Below are positions 8,077 to 15,869 of a DNA stretch of 64,000 bases, piece by piece; positions within the stretch are counted from its first letter, which is position 1; the number at the start of each line of letters is the position of its first letter. The stretch covers positions 13,755,501 to 13,819,500 of the forward strand of contig NZ_CP012673.1 in the NCBI RefSeq assembly GCF_002950945.1, given 5' to 3'. Both the position numbers and the translations under genes were made by a program. Source of the stretch: Sorangium cellulosum. GTDB lineage: Bacteria; Myxococcota_A; Polyangia; Polyangiales; Polyangiaceae. The notes beneath the pieces are model-generated. The model did no database searches and was not told the origin of the DNA. It was given only the letters and a program-made list of their open reading frames with translations.

Positions 8077-8660
8077 TCGGCGTCCCCTCCGAAACCGCGC
8101 TCCGCGAGGTACACGCGGAGCTTGCGGCGCGCCTCGTGGACGCGCCAGGCAACTGTTCCTTCCGGACAACCCAGGATCTTGGATGCGTCGTCGTGGGGCA
8201 CGCCGTCGATGCACACGAGGATGAGCGTCGTCCGCAGCGTGTCCGAGAGCGTCTCGATGCCGTCGCAGAGCGCGGCCGCGAGCTCGCGCCGCTGCGTCGC
8301 CGCCGCCGGATCGACGCCGTGGCTCGGGCGCGTCTCGAGCAGCAGCGCCTCGATCCGTGGATCGTCCGTCGACGTCGAGTTCTTGCTCGGCTTGCGGGCC
8401 CGGATCAGGTTGAGCGAGAGGTTCACGGCGATCCGGTAGAGCCAGGTGAAGGGCTCGCTCCGGCCGTCGAACCGATCGAGCGCCTGGTAGGCACGGACGA
8501 ACGTCTCCTGCGTCACGTCCTCTGCCTCCGCGCCCGAGCGGACGAGGTGGAACGCCAGCCGGAAGATGCGCTTCTGATACCGACGAACCAGCACCCCGAA
8601 AGCCTGGGCGTCTCCGCTCCGGGCTTGATCGACGAGCTCACGATCGCTGGGTTTGGCCAT
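8073..8660 (-). CDS. ECF-type RNA polymerase sigma factor
   Basis: 195 residues. Region 2 includes AEDVTQETFVRAYQALDRF and the WLYRIAVNLSLNLIRARK segment. Region 4 carries a helix-turn-helix (DDASKILGCPEGTVAWRVHEARRKL). Region 3 is absent, as expected for group 4 sigma factors. The ATG start is preceded by a divergent intergenic stretch. The stop overlaps the start of the downstream membrane regulator, the usual sigma/anti-sigma arrangement. It probably directs a small envelope- or stress-related regulon. Confidence 0.95.
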   Translation of the reverse strand: MAKPSDRELVDQARSGDAQAFGVLVRRYQKRIFRLAFHLVRSGAEAEDVTQETFVRAYQALDRFDGRSEPFTWLYRIAVNLSLNLIRARKPSKNSTSTDDPRIEALLLETRPSHGVDPAAATQRRELAAALCDGIETLSDTLRTTLILVCIDGVPHDDASKILGCPEGTVAWRVHEARRKLRVYLAERGFGGDAE

Positions 8661-9096
8661 CCTAGCCGCCTCGAGGTGCGAAGTGTCTCCAGCGCATGGA
8701 CGACAGCGCAGCCGCGGACAGCCCCTCGAGACAGCTGTTGACTATCTCGGCGAGAGAAGCCCCTCGCGGCGAGCCCCGCTTCGCGGACGCGAAGCGGGAC
8801 GATGAGGAGGCAAGTTCCACGTTCAGGCGCGCGAAGATAGCCGAACACTCCTCCTAGGACAAACCATGCGCCTGGACCTTGGGCGCCATGTGCGCCTTCG
8901 TCCAGCCGGGCAGTACGCCCGCCACGTCCGCGCCGAGCGCTGCAGCCCCCGCCGGCATCGTGGCCGACATCGTCCCGACATCGTGCCCGACGTTCGCGGG
9001 GGACGCCGTCCACGGCGCGCGGCGGACCGCGGCCGAGCGCGGCCGGCGCGCCCGCGCGAGCGCCGCGGCCGGGCGCGCCGCTGCTATGGTCGGCGG
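8661..9096. other. Divergent intergenic region, no gene seen
   Basis: 436 bases separate the divergent ECF sigma and C-terminal protease genes. I see no convincing coding sequence or RNA gene. It should hold promoters for both directions, but I could not pick a clear -35/-10 pair. Confidence 0.6.
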
Positions 9097-10428
9097 ATGC
9101 GACGCCTCTCGAGCTGGACGCGCACCCTCGGGCTCATCGCGGCGGCCTTCGCCGGGGGGGCCGTGACTTCCCACCTCGCCGGCGCGAGCACCCAGGCGCA
9201 GAGCCCCTACGCGCCGTTCGAGCAGCTCGCGCGCGTGCTCGTGCTCGTCGAGAACCAGTACGTCGAGCCCGCGCAGCGCACCAAGATCATCGAGGGCGCC
9301 ATCAAGGGGATGGTCGCCGAGCTCGATCCTCACTCCGCCTACATGAACGCCGCCGAGTTCGCCCAGTTCCAGGAGGAGACGGGGGGGACGTTCGGCGGCG
9401 TCGGCATCGAGGTCGACTACAAGGACGACGCCATCACGGTGATCGCGCCCATCGAGGGCTCGCCGGCGGCGCGGGCGGGCATGCGCGCCGGCGATCAGAT
9501 CATCGCGATCGACGGGCGCCCCGTGCGCGGCGAGCGCCTCGATCGGCTCGTGAAGATCATGCGTGGGCCCGCCGGCTCGCGGGTGAAGCTCACCCTCCGC
9601 CGGCAGGGCGTCGCCGAGCCGATCACGCTCGATCTCGCGCGGGAGCAGATCCACGTCACGAGCATCGCGGCGAAGCGCGTCGCCCGCGACGTCGCCTACG
9701 TCCGCGTGAAGCAGTTCCAGGACGGCACCCACGAGGAGCTGCTCCGCGCCGCGGCGAGGCTGCGCGCCGACGGAAAGGCGCCGCTCGCCGGCGTGATCCT
9801 CGACCTGCGCAACAACCCTGGCGGGCTCGTCAACGAGGCCGAGGCCGTGGCGGACGAGTTCCTCTCGTCGGGGACGATCTACTCCACGCGCCACCGCAGC
9901 AAGGTGATCGACGAGGCGCAGGCGCACGAGGGCGGCGCGTTCGCCGCGCTGCCCGTCGTCGCGATCGTGAACGAGTACTCCGCGAGCGCCGCCGAGCTCG
10001 TCGCGGGCGCCCTCCAGGACAGCGGTCGCGCCACCGTCGTCGGCGCGACCACCTTCGGCAAGGGATCCGTGCAGACCATCTTCGAGCTGCCCGGCGGCGG
10101 CGGGGTGCGGCTCACGACCATGCGCTACTACACGCCGAAGGGCCGCTCGATCCAGGCGCAGGGCATCCGGCCGGACATCGTCATCGAGAGCCCGTCGCAG
10201 GAGGTCGCGTCGACCATCCTCCGCGAGCAGGACCTCGAGGGGCACCTCCCCGCCGAGGGCGGGACCGCGCTCGGGGCGCCGCGGGCCGTGCTCGTGGAGA
10301 AGCGCCCGGACGGGGCCGCGCCGCGCGGGCTCGAGGGCGACGTGCCCGACGACCCCTCCCGCAGCACCGATTTCGCGCTCTCCGTCGCGTACCAGCAGCT
10401 CCTCCGCGCGATCCCCGCGCGCCGCTGA
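9097..10428 (+). CDS. ctpA: C-terminal processing protease (S41 family)
   Basis: 443 residues. An N-terminal signal or anchor helix (LGLIAAAFAGGAVTSHLAG) precedes the S41 N-terminal domain, a PDZ domain (core GVGIEVDYKDDAITVIAPIE) and the protease core. The catalytic dyad is visible by alignment to E. coli Tsp: Ser297 in EYSASAAELV and Lys322 in TTFGKGSVQ. These periplasmic enzymes trim exported proteins from the C-terminus. I chose the ATG immediately before the signal helix; longer upstream reading frame lacks coding character. The gene is convergent with glpB, 17 bases away. Confidence 0.95.
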   Translation: MRRLSSWTRTLGLIAAAFAGGAVTSHLAGASTQAQSPYAPFEQLARVLVLVENQYVEPAQRTKIIEGAIKGMVAELDPHSAYMNAAEFAQFQEETGGTFGGVGIEVDYKDDAITVIAPIEGSPAARAGMRAGDQIIAIDGRPVRGERLDRLVKIMRGPAGSRVKLTLRRQGVAEPITLDLAREQIHVTSIAAKRVARDVAYVRVKQFQDGTHEELLRAAARLRADGKAPLAGVILDLRNNPGGLVNEAEAVADEFLSSGTIYSTRHRSKVIDEAQAHEGGAFAALPVVAIVNEYSASAAELVAGALQDSGRATVVGATTFGKGSVQTIFELPGGGGVRLTTMRYYTPKGRSIQAQGIRPDIVIESPSQEVASTILREQDLEGHLPAEGGTALGAPRAVLVEKRPDGAAPRGLEGDVPDDPSRSTDFALSVAYQQLLRAIPARR

Positions 10429-10445
10429 GACGCCCCCGCTGCCCG

Positions 10446-11693
10446 TCAGGCCTCGTCCCCGGCGCGCAGCCCGGTCGTCACCGCGTCGAGCACGGTCCGC
10501 GCCCTCCCGGCGATCGCCGCCCCCGCGGCGAGGATCCCGGGGGCGGCGCGGACGCCGGCGCACCGGATGCCCACCGCCTCCAGGGCGCCGGGGCGCTCGC
10601 CGCGCGGCCACGTGGTCACGTCGAGCTCCGGGCCTTGCATGGAGCTCACCACGCCGAGCTGGCCGCGACCGTCGCCCAGCGCGACCGGCGCCGCGAGCGA
10701 GAGCGCGAACGGCGCGGCGCCGCGCGCCGGGAGGTCCGTGCCGGCGCCGCGCTCCGGGGGCGCGTAGGTGATGCCTCCGCCGGCGAGCCCGCCGATCGCC
10801 AGGATCACCACGTCCGCCGCGAGCGGCACGTCCTCGCCCTCCACGTGGACCGCGACGCGCTCGCCCGCGTCCCCTGGCCCGACCCGGGCCTCGCTCACCG
10901 CGCGCACGCGGCCGTGGCGCCGCGCCACCCCGATCGCGTCGAGCAACACGTCGCGCGCCGCCTCGAAGCGGAGCCCCGCTGGCGAGCCGGCGCCGATCAG
11001 CGCCTCGCCTACCGGCACGCCGAGCCGCGCCGAGAGCGCCTCGGCCCGCGGCGCGCGCGCGCCGAGCCACGGGCCGAGCAGGATCGCCCCGGCGCCGCCC
11101 GCGCCCTCGATCGCCCCGCGGAGCCGCTCGGCGAGCCAGTGGAGCCGCGCCGGATCGTCGTGCCGCGCCGCGAGATCGCCGTCCGCGATCCGCCGCTCGT
11201 CGTCGAAGCGCAGGACCGGCGCGTCGACCGGCAGGAAACGGAGCCCCCGCGCCCGGGCGAACGGCTCGTCCGTGAGCGCCTCCGCGAGCGCGTCGGCGTC
11301 CCACGCGGCGCGCGGCGCGCGGGGGACGAGGACACGCGTGCGGCGGAGCGGCCCGAGATCGAGCAGCGCGCGGTCCCTGCCGCGGGCCGGGCGGATCCGC
11401 CCGGCCACGGTCGCGAGGCGCGCGGCCTCCGCCTGCGGCACGTCCCAGAGGCCGAGCTCCGTCGCGAGCTGCCTGGCCGCCGGCGCGAGATCGCGGGCGG
11501 GCAGGTCGCCGCCGAGCAGCCGCGCGGCCCGCTCGACCTGCTCCCAGGGCAGGTCGTCCACGGCGCCGCCCGCGAGCGCCGTCTCCCCGACGCCCGCGGA
11601 GATCATGGCCACGGACGCGCCGCGCCGCCGCGCGCTCCACGCCGCGGCGAGCCCGGCGACGCCGGCGCCGATCACGAGGACTGATCGCGCCAC
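10446..11693 (-). CDS. glpB: Anaerobic-type glycerol-3-phosphate dehydrogenase subunit B
   Basis: 415 residues from a GTG start with GGAG six bases upstream; the start lies inside the end of glpA (22-base overlap), so the two are translationally coupled. The N-terminus is a dinucleotide-binding fold (VLVIGAGVAGLAAAWSARRRG). The rest fits GlpB, which passes electrons from the GlpA flavin. In E. coli GlpB works with GlpA and the membrane Fe-S anchor GlpC. No glpC is present next to it. A general FAD oxidoreductase label is the conservative alternative. Confidence 0.85.
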   Translation of the reverse strand: MARSVLVIGAGVAGLAAAWSARRRGASVAMISAGVGETALAGGAVDDLPWEQVERAARLLGGDLPARDLAPAARQLATELGLWDVPQAEAARLATVAGRIRPARGRDRALLDLGPLRRTRVLVPRAPRAAWDADALAEALTDEPFARARGLRFLPVDAPVLRFDDERRIADGDLAARHDDPARLHWLAERLRGAIEGAGGAGAILLGPWLGARAPRAEALSARLGVPVGEALIGAGSPAGLRFEAARDVLLDAIGVARRHGRVRAVSEARVGPGDAGERVAVHVEGEDVPLAADVVILAIGGLAGGGITYAPPERGAGTDLPARGAAPFALSLAAPVALGDGRGQLGVVSSMQGPELDVTTWPRGERPGALEAVGIRCAGVRAAPGILAAGAAIAGRARTVLDAVTTGLRAGDEA

Positions 11694-13465
11694 GCCGTCT
11701 CCGCGAGCTCCCTCGCCGGGCGCGACGCCCGGCGATCCACGTCCTCGCCCGCCGCCGTCGCGGCCACGTCGTCGTCGTCGTCGGCTGGCGCGCCGAGCTC
11801 CGATCGCACGCTGGCGATGGCGAGCGCCTCCTGCCGCGCCTGCTCCGGGCCGAGCGCCACGGCGCGCGTCACCGCCTGCCGCGCGAGGAACTCCGCCGCC
11901 TGCCGCATCCCCTCGCGCGGCGGGAGCGAGAGCTCCTGCGCCACGATCTGCCCGCACCGCGCCGCGCAGCGCATGCCCCCGCACGCGCCCAGGCCGAGCC
12001 GCGTGCGGCGCGCCACGTCGGCGACGCTCCGCGCGAGCTCGTGCCGGAGGACATAGCGCACCTCGGCCTCGATCACGGGCTCGCAGGGGCACACGGTCGC
12101 CGCCTCGCGCGGCCGCTCGCGCACGCGCTCCTCGATCCGGAGCGCGCGGGAGCCGTGCCGGTACACGAGCCGGCGGCCGGCCACCGCGTCGATCTCCAGC
12201 CGCCGCGACAGCGCGAGCGCGTCCACCGCGCGATCGCCTCCGGGCAGCGCGATCGCGTGGGTCGCGCAGCGCGCGCCGAGGTCGAAGCGCCGCGCGAGCA
12301 CGTCGGTCATCTCCTCCGCGAAGAGCCGGAAGCTCGCCAGCTTGCCGCCGATCATCGAGTACACGCCCGGCGCCCCGTGCGCCGTGTGATCGACGATCTG
12401 GTGGTCGCGCGAGAGCGCGTCCTCGCTCGGCCCGTACGCGTAGAGCGTGGGCCGCACGCCCGCGAACGTGCCGATCGCGCGCGCCTCGTGGATCTGCGGG
12501 AACACCCGGGCGATGCCCTGGATCAGGTACCGGACCTCCTCGCTCGTCGCGCGGACCTGATCGAGGTCGCCGTAGAAGTCGTCGTCGGTCGTGCCGACGA
12601 CGCTCATGTTCTCCCACGGCTCGAGGAAGATCTGCCGGCCGTCGATCGTCCTCGCCATGATCGCGTAGTTCGTGAGGCGCCGGTCGAACACGACGTGGAT
12701 GCCCTTGCCGGGCCGCACGCGCGAGCTCGACGCCGGCAGGCCCGCGAGCGACGTGGTGATCGGCGACCACGCGCCGGTCGCGTTCACGACCGCGCTCGTG
12801 CGCAGGCGCCCGCCCTCGCCGGTCCTCTGGTCCCGGTAACGCACGGCGACGACCTCGCCCGTGTCCTCGCGGCGCTCGATCCGCTCGACCGTGTGCCCCA
12901 CGTACACCTTCGCGCCGCGCTCGATCGCGTCGACCGCGTTGGCGACGCAGAGCCGGGCGCCGTCGATGCCCCACTCGTCGAAGCTGAAGCCGCCCACGAG
13001 GTCGCCGTGGATCCCCGGCTCGAGGCGGCGGAGCTCGTCGGGCGACAGGCGCGCGTGCGGCTTGCCGCGCTTGAGGGGCTGGTAGATGTCGTACGCCTCG
13101 AAGAAGCCGTCGGCGAGGTTGTAGAGGACGCGCGCGTTCCGCGACCTCTCGAACGGCACGAGGAACGGGATCCGGAACAAGAGGTGCGGCGCGATCGCCT
13201 GGATGTGCCCGGAGTCGCGGCACGACTTCTCGGTCACGTGCGGATCGCTCGTCAGGTACCGGAGCCCGCCGTGGATCATGCCGCTCGAGTTCCCGCTCGC
13301 GCCGAACGCGAGATCGTTGCGCTCGAACAGGGCGACCTTCAGGCCCCGCTGCGAGGCGTCACGCGCGACGCCCACCCCGTTCACCCCGCCTCCGATCACC
13401 ACGACGTCCACGTCGGTGCCGGCGCGGCGGGCCGGTCTCGGTGCGCTCGGAGGGAGGATCGTCAC
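11672..13465 (-). CDS. glpA: Glycerol-3-phosphate dehydrogenase subunit A (GlpA/GlpD family) with BFD-like Fe-S domain
   Basis: 597 residues. The N-terminal FAD fold reads VVIGGGVNGVGVARDASQRG, followed by the family motif GNSSGMIHGGLRYL. The enzyme oxidises sn-glycerol 3-phosphate to dihydroxyacetone phosphate. After about residue 450 the protein has a BFD-like [2Fe-2S] domain with CPCE and GACGGMRCAARCG cysteines, which is diagnostic for GlpA over plain GlpD. The start is a GTG at 13465. It is the first gene of a coupled glpA-glpB pair. Confidence 0.93.
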   Translation of the reverse strand: MTILPPSAPRPARRAGTDVDVVVIGGGVNGVGVARDASQRGLKVALFERNDLAFGASGNSSGMIHGGLRYLTSDPHVTEKSCRDSGHIQAIAPHLLFRIPFLVPFERSRNARVLYNLADGFFEAYDIYQPLKRGKPHARLSPDELRRLEPGIHGDLVGGFSFDEWGIDGARLCVANAVDAIERGAKVYVGHTVERIERREDTGEVVAVRYRDQRTGEGGRLRTSAVVNATGAWSPITTSLAGLPASSSRVRPGKGIHVVFDRRLTNYAIMARTIDGRQIFLEPWENMSVVGTTDDDFYGDLDQVRATSEEVRYLIQGIARVFPQIHEARAIGTFAGVRPTLYAYGPSEDALSRDHQIVDHTAHGAPGVYSMIGGKLASFRLFAEEMTDVLARRFDLGARCATHAIALPGGDRAVDALALSRRLEIDAVAGRRLVYRHGSRALRIEERVRERPREAATVCPCEPVIEAEVRYVLRHELARSVADVARRTRLGLGACGGMRCAARCGQIVAQELSLPPREGMRQAAEFLARQAVTRAVALGPEQARQEALAIASVRSELGAPADDDDDVAATAAGEDVDRRASRPARELAETAWRDQSS

Positions 13466-13552
13466 CTGCGGCGTATAGCATGCCAGAAATTCTCCACGAG
13501 CGGACCGGGCCGTGTCCGCCGCGATGCAGCGCCGGCGGAAGCCGCCCGTCCG

Positions 13553-14296
13553 CTAGCCGCGGACGCGGATCGCCCACGTCAGCTTGGCGAGGCTGCGGAG
13601 CACGTGCGGGACGCGGCGCGACAGGTTGATCGAGGGCCGCCGCTTCTCCAGCACACGCACGGGGATCTCCTCGATCCGGAGGCCTGCCCGGTAGGCGCGG
13701 ATGACGAACTCGCTGGCGAAGACGTCCTTGTCCACGACGCAGTCGCGCGCGATCGCGAGGAGCGGCTCGCGCAGGAACGCCTTCAGCCCGTGGGTGTCCG
13801 TCCCCTGGAAGCCGAGCATGCCGCGCAGCAGCCCGTTGTAGAGCTGGCTCGCCGCGTGCCGCGCCCACGGGCGATCGTCGCGCGCCCCGTGGATGAGCTT
13901 CGACCCGATCACCATGTCGACGCCGCCCGCTCGCAGCATCGCGATCGCGCGCTCGTGGAAGTCGGCGTCGCACAGGTCGATCTCGTCGCAGAGCACGTAG
14001 CGCCCGCGCGCCCGCTCGATGCCCGCGCGGAGCGCCGCCCCGTAGTTCGGCTCGCCGATCGAGAAGTGCCGTACTTCCGGGTACTTGCGCTCGAGCTCGC
14101 CGGCGATGCGGAGGGTCCCGTCGCGCGAGCCGTTCTCCGCGAGCACGAGCTCCCAGCGCCAGCCGAACGGCGAGAGCCGCTCGCGCAGGTCGACGACCGC
14201 CGCGTGGAGGATCGCCTCCTCGTTGTAGATCGGGATGACGATGGAGATCTCCGGCGCCTCGCCCGCGCCGCCGCGGCCGGATCCCGCGTCGCTCAC
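13553..14296 (-). CDS. Family 2 glycosyltransferase
   Basis: 247 residues from a GTG start that overlaps the upstream FAD gene stop (GTGA). The N-terminal nucleotide-sugar fold is clear (SIVIPIYNEE, ENGSRDGT) and the acidic motif CDEIDLCDADF takes the DXD place. A later HGLKAFLREP segment fits dolichyl-phosphate-mannose-synthase-like GT2 enzymes. No membrane helix is visible. Coupling to the FAD protein suggests a joint role in making a surface glycan or lipid-linked sugar. Confidence 0.9.
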   Translation of the reverse strand: MSDAGSGRGGAGEAPEISIVIPIYNEEAILHAAVVDLRERLSPFGWRWELVLAENGSRDGTLRIAGELERKYPEVRHFSIGEPNYGAALRAGIERARGRYVLCDEIDLCDADFHERAIAMLRAGGVDMVIGSKLIHGARDDRPWARHAASQLYNGLLRGMLGFQGTDTHGLKAFLREPLLAIARDCVVDKDVFASEFVIRAYRAGLRIEEIPVRVLEKRRPSINLSRRVPHVLRSLAKLTWAIRVRG

Positions 14297-15642
14297 GGCG
14301 CGCCCCCGAGCAGCTCCTGGGCCTTCAGCGCCGCGTCGCGCCCGAAGTGGAGCGCGTCTTCCATCGAGGAGTAGTTCCAGCCGCCGTAGCGCCCGCACGA
14401 GAGGATGCGCTGGCCCTCCAGGAACGGCCGCACCACCTCCAGCGCCTCGAAGTAGCCGTGATCGAACACGACGTATGCGTGATCGATGCGGCGCAGCCGG
14501 GCAAAACGGACGGCGCTCGGTGCGGGGATCAGCCCCATCTCGACGAGCCCGTCCGCCACCCGGGGCAGCAGCGTCGTGAGGTCCGGCTCGGCGCGGTCGG
14601 CGAGCTCGACGTAGAGGCCGGCCTTGCCCGGGGGGGCCATGGCCGGGGAGAAGTTCGAGTAGCAGCCCACGCGGTAGAACGGGTACTTCGCCTCCGGGAC
14701 GTACACCCAGTGCAGCGGCTTCCCGCACGGGGTGTCGAGCGCCACGTCGAGGTAGTAGAGGTGCGTGCAGCGCAGCCTGGCGGCCGCCTCGCTGACGGCC
14801 CGCGGCGCGTCCGCGAGCAGCCGCACGAGCGCGGGCAGCGGCGCCGACGAGACGAGCACGTCGTAACGGACCACCTCGTCGCCGAACACGAGCTCGCGCG
14901 CGCGCCAGTCGATCGCCGTGGGCGCGCGCCCGAGCTCGATCGCCGGCGCGCCCGCGTCCCGCGGCCGCTGCTCGGCGAGCGCCCGCGCCAGCCCGTGCGT
15001 CAGCTGCCCGATGCCGAGCCGCGGATAGAGGAACTTCGTGTTGTAACCGAGCTCCCGGTCGTTCAGCCCGACCGCCCCGGCGAGCACGTCCTCGAGCTTC
15101 GGGAGCGGCACGAAGCGGGAGCACCAGGCGGCGGTGATCTCGCTCGGGTGCACCCCCCAGAGGCGGCTGTTGTAGGGGATCATGAAGTGGCGGCTGATCC
15201 CCTCGCCGAAGTGCGCCAGACAGAACTCCTCGAAGTTCCTGGGCTGCGGCTTGCTCGGCGCGAAGTGCGCCTCGATGAACCCGCGCAGGCAGTCGTAGGC
15301 GACCGCGGGCGGCAGGCCGAAGGTGTTCGCCTGGAACGGATAGCGGGTGTACGTGCCGTTCGACCACACCATCGAGCGCCGCTCGATCTCCTGCGGATCC
15401 GGGCCAATCCAGCCGAGGGCGAGCTCCCGGGTCGCGGGGTCGCGCAGGTGGAGCAGGTGGCCCGTGCGATCGAAGCGGAAGCCCTCGTCCTCGAGGGTGA
15501 TCGCGTGGCCGCCCGGCCGGGTCAGCCGTTCGAACAGCCGGTGCGGCACGCCCGCCCGGCCGAGGTGGAACCCGGCCGCCATGCCGGTCAGGCCGGCGCC
15601 GAGGATCGCGACGGGGATGCTGGAAATGGTGGGTCGAGTCAT
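14293..15642 (-). CDS. FAD-dependent protein related to UDP-galactopyranose mutase / protoporphyrinogen oxidase
   Basis: 449 residues. The N-terminal Rossmann motif is AILGAGLTGMAAGFHLGRAG with a following LFERLTRPGGHA segment. The middle (RSMVWSNGTYTRYPFQANTFGLPP) and the later GRYGGWNYSSMEDA near the C-terminus are typical of UDP-galactopyranose-mutase-like and PPOX-like proteins adjacent to glycosyltransferases. I chose the ATG giving MTRPTISSIP; a longer GTG-type start up to 15675 is possible. It overlaps the GT2 gene by four bases. It probably modifies or generates a sugar donor; exact reaction unknown. Confidence 0.85.
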   Translation of the reverse strand: MTRPTISSIPVAILGAGLTGMAAGFHLGRAGVPHRLFERLTRPGGHAITLEDEGFRFDRTGHLLHLRDPATRELALGWIGPDPQEIERRSMVWSNGTYTRYPFQANTFGLPPAVAYDCLRGFIEAHFAPSKPQPRNFEEFCLAHFGEGISRHFMIPYNSRLWGVHPSEITAAWCSRFVPLPKLEDVLAGAVGLNDRELGYNTKFLYPRLGIGQLTHGLARALAEQRPRDAGAPAIELGRAPTAIDWRARELVFGDEVVRYDVLVSSAPLPALVRLLADAPRAVSEAAARLRCTHLYYLDVALDTPCGKPLHWVYVPEAKYPFYRVGCYSNFSPAMAPPGKAGLYVELADRAEPDLTTLLPRVADGLVEMGLIPAPSAVRFARLRRIDHAYVVFDHGYFEALEVVRPFLEGQRILSCGRYGGWNYSSMEDALHFGRDAALKAQELLGGAP

Positions 15643-15869
15643 CGCTCGCGGCCCGGCGGCGGCGGAAGACACCACCTCCCCGGGGCGCCGTCAAGGCGCG
15701 CGCCCCCTGCGCCGCGCCCCCCGCGCACGCTGGATTTCCTGCCCATGCGGTGAGCGCGCCCGGCCCGCCCGCCGCCGCGCCGCAGACCCCGTTGGCGCGC
15801 CTGCGCGGAGCGATTAGGTGTGGTGGGTCCGCCTGCGCTGCCCCGCGCTCCGGGGCGCCCGAGGTCCAG

